DNA from: Clostridium sp. CMCC3677
GTDB taxonomy: Bacteria > Bacillota > Clostridia > Clostridiales > Clostridiaceae
Assembly: GCF_023845585.1 (NCBI RefSeq)
Contig: NZ_JAMQHS010000009.1
Coordinates: 124,001 to 188,000, forward strand
Direction of reading: 5' to 3'
DNA: 64,000 nucleotides
Shown here: positions 17,060-25,476 of the stretch, piece by piece
Layout: the number at the start of each line of letters is the position of its first letter
Position numbering within the stretch: the stretch's first letter is position 1
Position numbers and translations under genes: made by a program
Notes under the pieces: model-generated
Databases searched by the model: none
Told to the model about the DNA's origin: nothing
Seen by the model: only the letters and a program-made list of their open reading frames with translations

Positions 17060-18091
17060 ATGGACAAGCTAAGAATTAAATATGTCTTTTCATCAACACC
17101 AAACATGTTATTAATAGGTGGAAAAACAGATATAAATAGAAACAAACAAATAGAATTATTTTTAAAAAAATTGTCTTTATACAATATTTTACTTAAGGAC
17201 TTAATTAATTATCCTCCTAAAGAAAAACAGCGTAATATAATTTTAAATATTTCTTATTATATACTGGAAGATGATAATTTAAGAGATTCTGTTGAAAGAA
17301 AAAAAGATTTACCTATACGAAATGTTTGCAAAAAGCTTGATATTAGTGATGAATTTTTAAGAAAATGGAAAGAATATATTTTATTTTATTATATTATTTT
17401 TTCCAATGTAGATTATAAGCTTATTCAAGAATATTTAAAAATAGAAGAAAAATCAAATAATGTGGTAAATTTAAATAATGTAAAGAAAACAGAATTTTTT
17501 AGAGGAATAGTATTAAAAAGTTTAAATAGTAGTGCATATATTTTAACATCAAGTGGTGAAATAATTAAAATAAAGTGTGATAAAAATACTAAAATTGGAC
17601 AAGAAATTAGTGGACAACAGAAAAAATCTTTTAGGAATTATAAAATATATTTTTGTATATTAATAGTTTTAATAATTATAATAGGAATGTCTTTATATTC
17701 ACATTATTATAATTCTCAAAGTACAATAATAGTAAATACAACCTCTGCTATAAAATTAGAATGTAATTTCCTAGACAAGGTTATATATTCATATTCTGAA
17801 ACTGAAAAGGGAAATAAGCTTATAATTTCAACTGATGTTTTACATAAGGACATCGATGAGTCTATAAAAGAGATTTTAGATTATGCAATTAACAATGAAA
17901 TGATACCCACTGATAATAAAATATTAATAACTGTAAATGGAGAAGCTTTAAAATACGGTGCACTAAAAGAGACTAGTAAATTTTTAAATGAAATAAATGA
18001 AAAGAATAAAAGTGAGAACAAGAGTCAAATTTCTGTGTTAATAAATAATGGTGGAAATCAACATAAATTAACAACGAGTTTATATGAATAG
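17060..18091 (+). CDS. SigI C-terminal-like domain fused to an RsgI-type anti-sigma factor
   Basis: Residues about 28-125 resemble the C-terminal domain of SigI sigma factors. They have DLINYPPKEKQRN in place of DLVxxSPKHxDxR, DLPIRNVCKKLDIS, then a basic helix ending in YILFYYIIFSNVDYKLIQEYL. Residues 145-183 match the RsgI N-terminal anti-sigma domain (FFRGIVLKSLNSSAYILTSSGE, then KIGQEI). A single membrane helix follows at about 197-216, and an extracytoplasmic domain fills the rest. Normally sigI and rsgI are separate adjacent genes; here both parts form one reading frame, and no sigma region 2 is encoded upstream. It could be a hybrid membrane regulator or a product of an N-terminal sigI deletion. 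The start has TTGGGGGAAA upstream. Confidence 0.7.
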   Translation: MDKLRIKYVFSSTPNMLLIGGKTDINRNKQIELFLKKLSLYNILLKDLINYPPKEKQRNIILNISYYILEDDNLRDSVERKKDLPIRNVCKKLDISDEFLRKWKEYILFYYIIFSNVDYKLIQEYLKIEEKSNNVVNLNNVKKTEFFRGIVLKSLNSSAYILTSSGEIIKIKCDKNTKIGQEISGQQKKSFRNYKIYFCILIVLIIIIGMSLYSHYYNSQSTIIVNTTSAIKLECNFLDKVIYSYSETEKGNKLIISTDVLHKDIDESIKEILDYAINNEMIPTDNKILITVNGEALKYGALKETSKFLNEINEKNKSENKSQISVLINNGGNQHKLTTSLYE

Positions 18092-18153
18092 ATAAAAAGA
18101 TAGATATGTTTAAGCAGTATATTGATATATTTTAAAAATAATCTTTTATTTTT

Positions 18154-18266
18154 AGCTCTGTTTTAAATGTGTGTTGATATATGCAATAGGTAAAGTGGCA
18201 TTCCTAAGTTCAATTACTCCGCCAACTTTGCTTATGCATATATCAAAACTCTGCTAAAACAGAGCC
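18154..18266. repeat. Dispersed palindromic element, 113-bp internally deleted copy with 8-bp duplication
   Basis: Ends are AGCTCTGTTTTAAATG and GCTAAAACAGAGCC. It is flanked by perfect direct repeats TTATTTTT at 18146-18153 and 18267-18274. The right-hand repeat begins with the complement of the stop codon of the deacetylase gene, so the element inserted exactly at that gene's end. Confidence 0.92.
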
Positions 18267-19190
18267 TTATTTTTTTGTGTTTTCTAATAACTGTTTGAAT
18301 GTATCCATATCATAATTAGAACTTATATAAATTCTGTTAAGCAATAGAGGATTGTCATCCCTATCAGAAAGACCCAAATCTGTAGTAAATCCTAATTTAA
18401 AACCAGCATCTTTAGCAGCTTTTACACTGTTATCATCATAATTTCCATAAGGATAAGCAATACTAGTGACTGGCTTCTCAGTAATTGCTTCTAATGTTTC
18501 TTTAGATTCTAAAAATTCTTTTAATTGTTCATCATATGTCATTTTAGTAAGATCAGGATGTCCAGCAGTATGGCTTTGAATATCTATTCCGTAATCAGAC
18601 ATTTTCTTTATAGCTGATTCTGAAAGATAATATTCTCCATCTAACTCAAAAGTAATACAAAATATAGTAGCTTTCATATCTAAATCTTTTAATATAGGAA
18701 ATGCATTAGTATAGTTATCCATATATCCATCATCAAAAGTGATTACAATACTTTTTTCTGGAATAGGAGTATTGTTTAATAGATAATCTTCTAACTCTTT
18801 AAGAGTTAGAGTAGTATATCCAGAATCTTTTATATATCTAAGTTGATTTCTAAGTTTTTGAGGAGCTATAATAACCTCGTTATTTTCAGAATTTTTAACT
18901 GAATGATAGTATAAAACTGGAACCCCAATATTCTCATTAGTTAATTTTAAATCATTATTTGTGTTAATTTCCTTTTCATCTTCAACATCAGAGATTTCTT
19001 TATCCGTATCATTAAATTCTGGATTATTATCATCAATAGCCTCAGTAGTAGTAGAATTATTTGAATTTTTATCAACAGTATCTTTTAAGAATAAGTTATT
19101 ATACATAAAATATGAAATAATTACACAAATTAAAACACAAGTCAATATAATGATATTTTTTTTTGTAAAAAAATTATTTAAATTTTTCAA
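18267..19190 (-). CDS. Membrane-anchored polysaccharide deacetylase (NodB domain)
   Basis: Carbohydrate esterase 4 enzymes remove acetyl groups from peptidoglycan or other N-acetylglucosamine polymers outside the cell. An N-terminal anchor (IIILTCVLICVIISYFMY) is followed by an acidic Asn-rich linker. The NodB domain has motif 1 ITFDDGYMDN with the catalytic Asp, motif 2 SHTAGHPD with both metal His, motif 3 YPYGNYDD, and a C-terminal LLLNRIYI in the usual place. It is 307 residues. A palindromic element is inserted right at its stop codon. A paralogue lies at 61117. The start follows TAGGAGG. Confidence 0.9.
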   Translation of the reverse strand: MKNLNNFFTKKNIIILTCVLICVIISYFMYNNLFLKDTVDKNSNNSTTTEAIDDNNPEFNDTDKEISDVEDEKEINTNNDLKLTNENIGVPVLYYHSVKNSENNEVIIAPQKLRNQLRYIKDSGYTTLTLKELEDYLLNNTPIPEKSIVITFDDGYMDNYTNAFPILKDLDMKATIFCITFELDGEYYLSESAIKKMSDYGIDIQSHTAGHPDLTKMTYDEQLKEFLESKETLEAITEKPVTSIAYPYGNYDDNSVKAAKDAGFKLGFTTDLGLSDRDDNPLLLNRIYISSNYDMDTFKQLLENTKK

Positions 19191-19303
19191 TGATAGTATC
19201 CTCCTAGTTATTTTAAGTCTTTATTTATAATATAAACACAATAAGCATATTTTAACATAATATTTTTTTTATAACAAAAAACAAAAAAGAAAAAAATTAC
19301 AAC

Positions 19304-19336
19304 TTATCAACATTATCCACAATTGCCTGTGGATAA
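19304..19336. promoter_or_regulatory. Cluster of DnaA-box sequences
   Basis: TTATCAACA (19304-19312) abuts TTATCCACA (19313-19321), and TGTGGATAA (19328-19336) is a perfect box on the opposite strand. A further perfect TTATCCACA occurs at 19493-19501, inside the next gene. TTATCCACA is the bacterial DnaA-box consensus. No dnaA, dnaN or parAB genes are here, so it is not recognisably the chromosome origin. Confidence 0.55.
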
Positions 19337-19433
19337 CCTGTTATAAAATCAATTTAATATAAAAAAACTATCTGTGTATTTTGTTAATATTTTTTAAAAG
19401 GTATGTTTTTATGGAAGGAGAAAAAATAAGATA

Positions 19434-20159
19434 ATGCATTTAATTTCAAATATTGTATCGGTATTTTTGATTCCCTTAATGTTATCACAAAGTTATCCAC
19501 AGTACATGTTTATAAATAATAGAATAAAAAACGACAATAATCTAAAAATTGTGGAAAAGTCTATAAATAAAAATTTAAGTTATTTAATAGAAGATGTTAG
19601 AATTTTGCAAATAGAAGGTGGAAAAGATAAAAACAAAATTAATAATATAAATTCAAAGATAAATGGTGATGTTATGAATCCTATAATGGAAGCAGAAAAA
19701 ACTTCAGCAGAGTATTTTAAGGATAATAATATTATTCCTAATTTTCCTTATCAAATAGTATCTAAATATTTTGTTAGTAGAAATGATAATAATATTTTAA
19801 GTTTTTATAATGATTATTATGAATTTTTAGGTGGAGCACATGGAATGACTATTAGAACTTCATATACAATAGATAAAAATAAAGAAGAAATTTTAAAACT
19901 AAATGATTTATTTAAATTAGGATATGATTATTCAAATATAATAAATAAAGAAATTGAAAAGCAAATAGGAAATAATCCTGATAATTATTTTGATTCAGGA
20001 AAAATATTTAAAGGTATAAATGAAAATCAGGATTTCTATTTAGATAAAGATAATATTATTATATATTATCAATTATATGAGATAGCACCATATGTATACG
20101 GTATTCCAGAATTCAAAATTCCAATAGAATTGTTTGGAGATAATTTTATTTATAGTTAG
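19434..20159 (+). CDS. DUF3298/RsiV-like extracytoplasmic protein
   Basis: 241 residues with a short hydrophobic N-terminus (LISNIVSVFLIPLMLSQ) that may act as a signal or anchor. The core shows the DUF4163-DUF3298 layout: an ISNIV/NPIMEAEK stretch, FYNDYYEFLGGAHGMT with the GGAHG signature, then DFYLDKDNIIIYYQLYEIAPYVYG. The same fold occurs in the anti-sigma factor RsiV and in PdaC deacetylases. No sigma factor gene adjoins, so an RsiV role is not supported. The divergent neighbour is a NodB deacetylase, as expected if the two cooperate on the wall (inference). AAGGAG lies about 15 bases upstream, which is rather far. Confidence 0.7.
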   Translation: MHLISNIVSVFLIPLMLSQSYPQYMFINNRIKNDNNLKIVEKSINKNLSYLIEDVRILQIEGGKDKNKINNINSKINGDVMNPIMEAEKTSAEYFKDNNIIPNFPYQIVSKYFVSRNDNNILSFYNDYYEFLGGAHGMTIRTSYTIDKNKEEILKLNDLFKLGYDYSNIINKEIEKQIGNNPDNYFDSGKIFKGINENQDFYLDKDNIIIYYQLYEIAPYVYGIPEFKIPIELFGDNFIYS

Positions 20160-20226
20160 GGTTTTAATATACGTTAGTTACATGGTAATATTTATTTTAG
20201 ATATAAACGATTTAAAGGAGATTAAA

Positions 20227-21075
20227 ATGAAGAAGTTATTAAAAGAATATACTATAATAACTATAGGAATTATAATAGTTGCCATTGGTCTTGAAATGTT
20301 TTTCTATTCTAATAATATAGCATCTGGAGGAGTTTCTGGATTAGCATTAGTTTTAAATAAAGTTTTAGGAATTGAACCTGGAATAGTAATGATTGTATGT
20401 AATATTGTATTATTTATTGCAGCTTTTATATTTATTGGTGGTAGTTTTGGAGTAAAAAGTATGTATGCTGCATTTGGTTTATCTTTCATATTATCAGCTG
20501 TTGAAAAATTTCATAAGCCAATAGCAATAACTAATAATTTAGTTTTAGCAACTATATTTGGAAGTACATTAGTAGCTATGGGAACAGCAATTATGTATAC
20601 TAAAAATGCTACTACAGGAGGTACTAGTATTACAGCTAAAATATTAAGTAAGTATTGTCATATGGACTTTGGAAAGGGATTGTTAATATCAGATTCGGTA
20701 GTAATATTATTAGCAATTTATACATTTGGCGTAGAACTGGGATTGTTTGGATTATTAAGTGTGTATTTAACTGGTATTTTAATAGATAAATTTATAGATG
20801 GATTTAACTTATCTAAACAAGTTATGATTTTTACTGATAAAGAAGAGCTTGTGGCAAATTACATAATGAAAGATGTTGAGAGAGGATGTACTGTTTTTTA
20901 TGGCAAAGGTGGATATACTAAAAAACAAAACTGTGTTATCTTAACCATATTAAGTAGAACTCAATTTATTAAGTTAAAGCAATTTATTATGAAGAATGAT
21001 CCTAAGGCATTTATAACAGTAAATGAAATAACAGAAGTATTAGGTCAAGGATTTAAAAATATATTAGATAATTAA
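20227..21075 (+). CDS. YitT family membrane protein (DUF161 + DUF2179)
   Basis: 282 residues. The N-terminal two thirds hold about five membrane helices with the family's Gly-rich signatures (NNIASGGVSGLALVLN and NATTGGTSITAKILS). The C-terminal DUF2179 domain follows (VERGCTVFYGKGGYTKKQNCVI). The function of the family is not established. I choose the ATG at 20227 because AAAGGAG lies just before it; the longer frame from 20134 overlaps the end of the preceding gene and lacks a ribosome site. The product is likely co-transcribed with the DUF3298-type gene. Confidence 0.9.
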   Translation: MKKLLKEYTIITIGIIIVAIGLEMFFYSNNIASGGVSGLALVLNKVLGIEPGIVMIVCNIVLFIAAFIFIGGSFGVKSMYAAFGLSFILSAVEKFHKPIAITNNLVLATIFGSTLVAMGTAIMYTKNATTGGTSITAKILSKYCHMDFGKGLLISDSVVILLAIYTFGVELGLFGLLSVYLTGILIDKFIDGFNLSKQVMIFTDKEELVANYIMKDVERGCTVFYGKGGYTKKQNCVILTILSRTQFIKLKQFIMKNDPKAFITVNEITEVLGQGFKNILDN

Positions 21076-21077
21076 AA

Positions 21078-21192
21078 ATTGATATTTTAGTATAAAACTC
21101 ATGGACAGAGAAATTTACTTTAAGAGTTCTAAAAAGTAAATTCCAATGCCACTTTGCTTTTATACTAAAACATCAACATTGTCTTAAAACAG
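21078..21192. repeat. Dispersed palindromic element, second subfamily (about 115 bp)
   Basis: TTGATATTTTAGTATAAAAC at the left pairs with TTTTATACTAAAACATCAA at the right, ending TTGTCTTAAAACAG. The interior has AAGTAAATTCCAATGCCACTT, shared with the copy at 9693. It sits immediately after the YitT stop codon. Confidence 0.75.
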
Positions 21193-21214
21193 AAAACTTT
21201 ATAAAGTTAATCAA

Positions 21215-22261
21215 TTATTTAGTGTGAGAATTTTTATTTTGATTTCCTCTAAAGCCATATCCATCAGAAACCTCTCTGTTAATTGAGGTTATTTTTCCTG
21301 TTATACATCCTCTACAATGAGATGGTGTATCTCCTGTACAAATCTTACCAGGATATAATGCATATAGCTTTCTATATTCACCTTCAGTTACATTTGGCAT
21401 AACTACATTAGCACCGCTTTGAAGTGCTAAGATACGTCCATTTTTATGTAATGATTCCATTGCAGTAGTAGCAGGAATATTTATATCAGGAAGTAGTAAT
21501 CTAGTTATAGCCATTACTTTTAAAGCTAAATTTAAATTCCCACCTTCAGAGTTTTTTAGTGGGGTATCTTCATTAGGAATAAAAGGACCAATACCAATCA
21601 TATCAGCATTTAATTTTTTGAAAAATAAAATGTCATCTGCTAAAGAATCTAATGTTTGATTTGGTAATCCAACTAATACACCTGTTCCAACTTCATAATC
21701 TAGATCACCCAAATTTTCTAGACAGTTTAATCTTTCATCATAACTCATCATAGGATCCATTTCTTCATAAAGTTTTTTGTCAGTTGTTTCAATACGAAGT
21801 AAATATCTATCAGCACCAGCTTCTTTAAAAGCTTTATATTCTTCATAAGTTTTTTCACCTAAACTTAATGTTAATGCCACATTTAAACTTTTAATTTCTT
21901 TTATTATTTCCACCATTTTTTCTTTAGTAAAAAAGTCATCTTCTCCGCCTTGAAGAACTATAGTTTTATAACCATAAGATACAGCTTTCTTTGCAAAATC
22001 TATAATTTCATCTTTACTTAATCTATATCTTTTTATATTTTTATTATCTCTTCTTAATCCACAATATAAGCAATTTCTTTTGCATATGTTAGTAAATTCT
22101 ATGAGTCCTCTTAAATGAACAATATTACCTAAAGATTTTTCTCTTACTTTGTCAGCAGCTTTAAATAAATCATCATTTATATCATCAGATGATAATAATT
22201 GTAATATTTCATCTTTACTTAATTCATGTGTAACACTTGCTTTTTCAATTAAATTTTTCAT
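21215..22261 (-). CDS. hydE: [FeFe] hydrogenase H-cluster radical SAM maturase HydE
   Basis: Radical SAM enzyme needed, with HydF and HydG, to build the di-iron subcluster of [FeFe] hydrogenases. The 348-residue protein has the CxxxCxxC cluster motif in CKRNCLYCG (preceded by RGLIEFTNI), then YRLSKDEII, IVLQGGED and LLRIETTD, and a C-terminal Cys pair in HCRGC. BioB, PylB and ThiH relatives lack this exact set. It stands alone here, away from the hydrogenase at 47.4 kb. No hydF or hydG occurs in the window. The start has GGAGG just upstream. Confidence 0.93.
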   Translation of the reverse strand: MKNLIEKASVTHELSKDEILQLLSSDDINDDLFKAADKVREKSLGNIVHLRGLIEFTNICKRNCLYCGLRRDNKNIKRYRLSKDEIIDFAKKAVSYGYKTIVLQGGEDDFFTKEKMVEIIKEIKSLNVALTLSLGEKTYEEYKAFKEAGADRYLLRIETTDKKLYEEMDPMMSYDERLNCLENLGDLDYEVGTGVLVGLPNQTLDSLADDILFFKKLNADMIGIGPFIPNEDTPLKNSEGGNLNLALKVMAITRLLLPDINIPATTAMESLHKNGRILALQSGANVVMPNVTEGEYRKLYALYPGKICTGDTPSHCRGCITGKITSINREVSDGYGFRGNQNKNSHTK

Positions 22262-22312
22262 TTATCCTCCATAAGTTTAATTTATCGTAATACTTTAAAC
22301 TTAGTATACTAT

Positions 22313-22360
22313 ATAAAAAATAAGAGTTAAAGGACAAGACTTTGCCATTTAACTCTTAGT
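22313..22360 (-). terminator. Terminator of the P-type ATPase transcript
   Basis: TAAGAGTTAAA (22321-22331) pairs with TTTAACTCTTA (22348-22358). On the minus strand it is followed by TTTTTTATATAG. It separates the ATPase from hydE. Confidence 0.85.
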
Positions 22361-22432
22361 ATTTTTACTTTAAGCTATATTTTAGATATATATAAACATA
22401 TATTAAAAATACAGTAAATTTATAATTTTATT

Positions 22433-25102
22433 TTAAGCTACTTGCTTTTTTTCTTTAACTTTACCACCCTTATTTTCAGAACTTATATAATCATCTTTTT
22501 CTGAATCATATCTAATCATTTTATATATTTGAATTATTAATGTTGGAAGGAATGCAAATAAATATATAAATCCTAAATTTGATCCACTTAATGGTATAAC
22601 TTCAAACAATGATTGTAATGGAGGAACTAATAATACTGCATTTAGTAGTACTAAGCCAATTCCAAAAGCCATCCAGCTAAATTTATTATCAAATAAACCT
22701 AATGCAAATATAGATTTTCTCCCTCTACAATTAAAACCATGGAACAATCTACCTAAACATAAAGTGGCAAATGCCATTGTACTAGAAGTTCCTACAGGGC
22801 CACTAGATAATCCAATATGGTAAGCTGAAACAGTAGCAATTGCAATTAATAATCCTTCAACAAGTATACTTTTTACAAAACTTTTATTTAATATAGATTC
22901 TTTACTATCTCTAGGTTTTTCATTTAAAACATCTCTTGTTGATTTTTCCATACCTATTGCAATAGCAGGTAAACTATCAGTAAGTAAATTTATAAATAAT
23001 AAATGAACTGCAGCAAATGGTACTGGCAAAGCTCTTAATGATGCATATAATACAGCTAATATTCCAGAAGTGTTTCCAGAAAGTAAAAATCTAATTGAAT
23101 TTTTTATGTTAGCATAAATATTTCTACCATTACCTATAGATTTAACTATTGTTGCAAAGTTATCATCAGTTAATATCATAGAAGCAGCATCTTTTGAAAC
23201 TTCTGTACCTGTTATACCCATCGCAATACCAATATCAGCTTGTTTTAAGGCAGGAGCATCATTTACACCATCACCAGTCATAGCAACTATCTTATCTTTA
23301 CTTTGCCATGCCTTAACTATTCTAATTTTGTGTTCAGGAGATACTCTAGCATAAACAGAAATATGTTCTAATTTATCTAATAAATCTTTATCAGACATCT
23401 TATCTAATTCAATACCATCAACTGATATATCAGTATCTTGTAATATACCTATTTCTTTAGCAATAGCAGAAGCCGTAATCTTATGATCACCTGTAATCAT
23501 TACTGGTTTAATTGATGCTTTAATACAATCTCTAACAGCTGCTTTTGATTCTTCTCTAGGTGGATCTATCATTGAAATTAATCCAACAAATATAAAATCT
23601 TTTTCATCATCTAATACAAGATCTTTTTTAGTATCTAATTTTTTATAACCAAATGATAAAACTCTTAATCCATTAGAAGATAATTGATGGTTAATTTTAT
23701 TTATGTCATTAATATCTTTTTCAGTAATTTTTCTTATACCATCAGATGTTTTTATTAAGGTTGTTCTCTTTAACAATACATCAATAGCACCTTTTGTAAT
23801 CATTAAATACTTATCATCTATATTATGAAGAGTACTCATTAATTTTCTATCAGAATCAAAAGGAATTTCACTCAATCTAGGATGCTGTTTTCTATAATCA
23901 ATCTCATTTATATCAAAGTTATGACCTAAATTAATTAAAGCCACTTCAGTTGGATCACCAAGTTCTTTACCATCAACAGATGTAGAATCATTGCAAAGTA
24001 TAGAGCTATCTACTAAGAATTTGGCAAGTGGATTATTTAAATTAATTTCTTCAGAAGTTATTAACTTATCATCTACAAAGATACTTTTAACAGTCATTTT
24101 ATTTTGAGTTAAAGTACCTGTTTTATCTGAACAAATTACAGATACACAACCTAAACCTTCAACAGCTCTAAGATTTTTAATGATTGCATGTTCCTTAGAC
24201 ATCTTTTGAGTACCTATAGAAAGAACTATAGTAACTATTGAACTAAGAGCTTCTGGAATAGCAGCAACAGCAAGAGCTACAGCAAACATTAATGAATCTA
24301 AAATTGTATTTCCTCTATAGACATTTAAAGCAAGAACTATTGCACAAATAATAATTACACCAATAGCTAATTTTTTAGAAAAATCATCTAAAGATACTTG
24401 AAGAGGAGTCTTTTTTTCTTGAGTTTCTTCCATCAAAGTTGCTATTTTACCTAATTCAGTATTCATACCAGTACTTGTAACAAGTACTGTACCTCTTCCG
24501 TAAGTTACAAGTGAGCTTGAAAATACCATGTTTTTTTGATCCCCTAAAGCTACTTCAGTTTTATCGATTTTTTCGGAAATTTTATCTACACTTTCTGATT
24601 CACCAGTTAGAGAGCTTTCATTAACTTGTAATGAAAAACTTTCAATTATTCTTCCATCTGCGACTACTAAATCACCAGCTTCTAATATTAATATATCACC
24701 TGGTACTACATCTTTAGACGGAATTTCAATTTTATTGGAATTTCTAATAACTTTAGCAGTAGGAGAGGAGAGTGCCTTTAAACTGCTTAATGATTGCTCC
24801 GCTTTAACATATTGAACTGTACCTAAAATAGCGTTTATAGTTATAACTACTAAAATAACGATAGTACTTTCAATATTACCAGTTGCTATTGATATAATAG
24901 CGGCAGCTATTAAAATAATAACTAGCAGGTCTTTAAATTGTTCTAAGAATATAGAAACAATACTCTTTTTCTTTTTTTCGGTTAATGCATTTTCTCCATA
25001 TTTGTTTAACTGTTCTTTAATTTGTTCTTCGGTAAGACCGTTTAAGGTTACATTAAAATCTTTTAAAGTATCCTCAGAACTTTTACAAAAATATTTTTCC
25101 AT
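22433..25102 (-). CDS. P-type cation ATPase, probable Mn2+ (or Ca2+) exporter
   Basis: 889-residue P2A-type pump. It has the N-terminal cation-ATPase domain (EEQIKEQLNKYGENALTEK), actuator TGES (LTGESES), phosphorylation site ICSDKTGTLTQNK with Asp326, and hinge TGDGVNDAPALKQADIGIAMG. In M4, AAIPEALSSIV replaces the common PEGLPAV, and M6 has NLLTDSLPAIA. Domains alone suggest a Ca2+ pump. The Mn2+-type riboswitch just upstream makes Mn2+ export more likely, as for the Lactococcus YoaB pump. The start at complement 25102 has AAGGAGATTGAATGAT before it; the longer frame from 25198 has no ribosome site and extends into the riboswitch terminator side. Confidence 0.9.
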   Translation of the reverse strand: MEKYFCKSSEDTLKDFNVTLNGLTEEQIKEQLNKYGENALTEKKKKSIVSIFLEQFKDLLVIILIAAAIISIATGNIESTIVILVVITINAILGTVQYVKAEQSLSSLKALSSPTAKVIRNSNKIEIPSKDVVPGDILILEAGDLVVADGRIIESFSLQVNESSLTGESESVDKISEKIDKTEVALGDQKNMVFSSSLVTYGRGTVLVTSTGMNTELGKIATLMEETQEKKTPLQVSLDDFSKKLAIGVIIICAIVLALNVYRGNTILDSLMFAVALAVAAIPEALSSIVTIVLSIGTQKMSKEHAIIKNLRAVEGLGCVSVICSDKTGTLTQNKMTVKSIFVDDKLITSEEINLNNPLAKFLVDSSILCNDSTSVDGKELGDPTEVALINLGHNFDINEIDYRKQHPRLSEIPFDSDRKLMSTLHNIDDKYLMITKGAIDVLLKRTTLIKTSDGIRKITEKDINDINKINHQLSSNGLRVLSFGYKKLDTKKDLVLDDEKDFIFVGLISMIDPPREESKAAVRDCIKASIKPVMITGDHKITASAIAKEIGILQDTDISVDGIELDKMSDKDLLDKLEHISVYARVSPEHKIRIVKAWQSKDKIVAMTGDGVNDAPALKQADIGIAMGITGTEVSKDAASMILTDDNFATIVKSIGNGRNIYANIKNSIRFLLSGNTSGILAVLYASLRALPVPFAAVHLLFINLLTDSLPAIAIGMEKSTRDVLNEKPRDSKESILNKSFVKSILVEGLLIAIATVSAYHIGLSSGPVGTSSTMAFATLCLGRLFHGFNCRGRKSIFALGLFDNKFSWMAFGIGLVLLNAVLLVPPLQSLFEVIPLSGSNLGFIYLFAFLPTLIIQIYKMIRYDSEKDDYISSENKGGKVKEKKQVA

Positions 25103-25206
25103 ATCATTCAATCTCCTTCTTATATTAGTTATCATATATATAAAATAATAAGCAATATTATTATATAGTTTGCTCATTATTTTATTTGAAATGCTCAATG
25201 AACAAA

Positions 25207-25335
25207 AAAAGACTTTTAATATAATTTCAGAATTCTGAAATCATATTAAAAGTCTCGTCACCACAAAGGTCATAACACCAGGTAAATAAATAACCGAGCA
25301 TGTTGATGTTATATTATAACTACTCCCTCTTAATT
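25207..25335 (-). ncRNA. yybP-ykoY (Mn2+) riboswitch with terminator
   Basis: On the minus strand: GAGGGAGTAG, then ACATCAACATGCTCGG, ACCTGGTGTTATGACC and a closing ACGAGACTTTT. These correspond to the conserved blocks of yybP-ykoY aptamers (GGGGAGTAG, CGTCAA, CACCGG, GTTGAC, GCAAGACCTTT). The 3' aptamer strand AGACTTTT is also the left arm of a terminator: AGACTTTTAATAT with ATATTAAAAGTCT (25210-25222 and 25243-25255), then seven T. Mn2+ binding would block the terminator and turn on the pump. Confidence 0.85.
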
Positions 25336-25476
25336 CAATATTAAATTTAATCTTCTTTAGACTAATATATTCTAATTTTAAAATTTTGTCAATTAAATTT
25401 TACTATAACTAGTAATTAATATTAATTTTTAGTTATAATATAATTAACAATGTTATTGAAGAGGAGATTAATTATT

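Noticed and set aside
19304-19501. Chromosome or plasmid replication origin
   Set aside because: DnaA boxes are present, but there is no dnaA/dnaN, parAB, rep gene or AT-rich 13-mer array that stands out against the AT-rich background.
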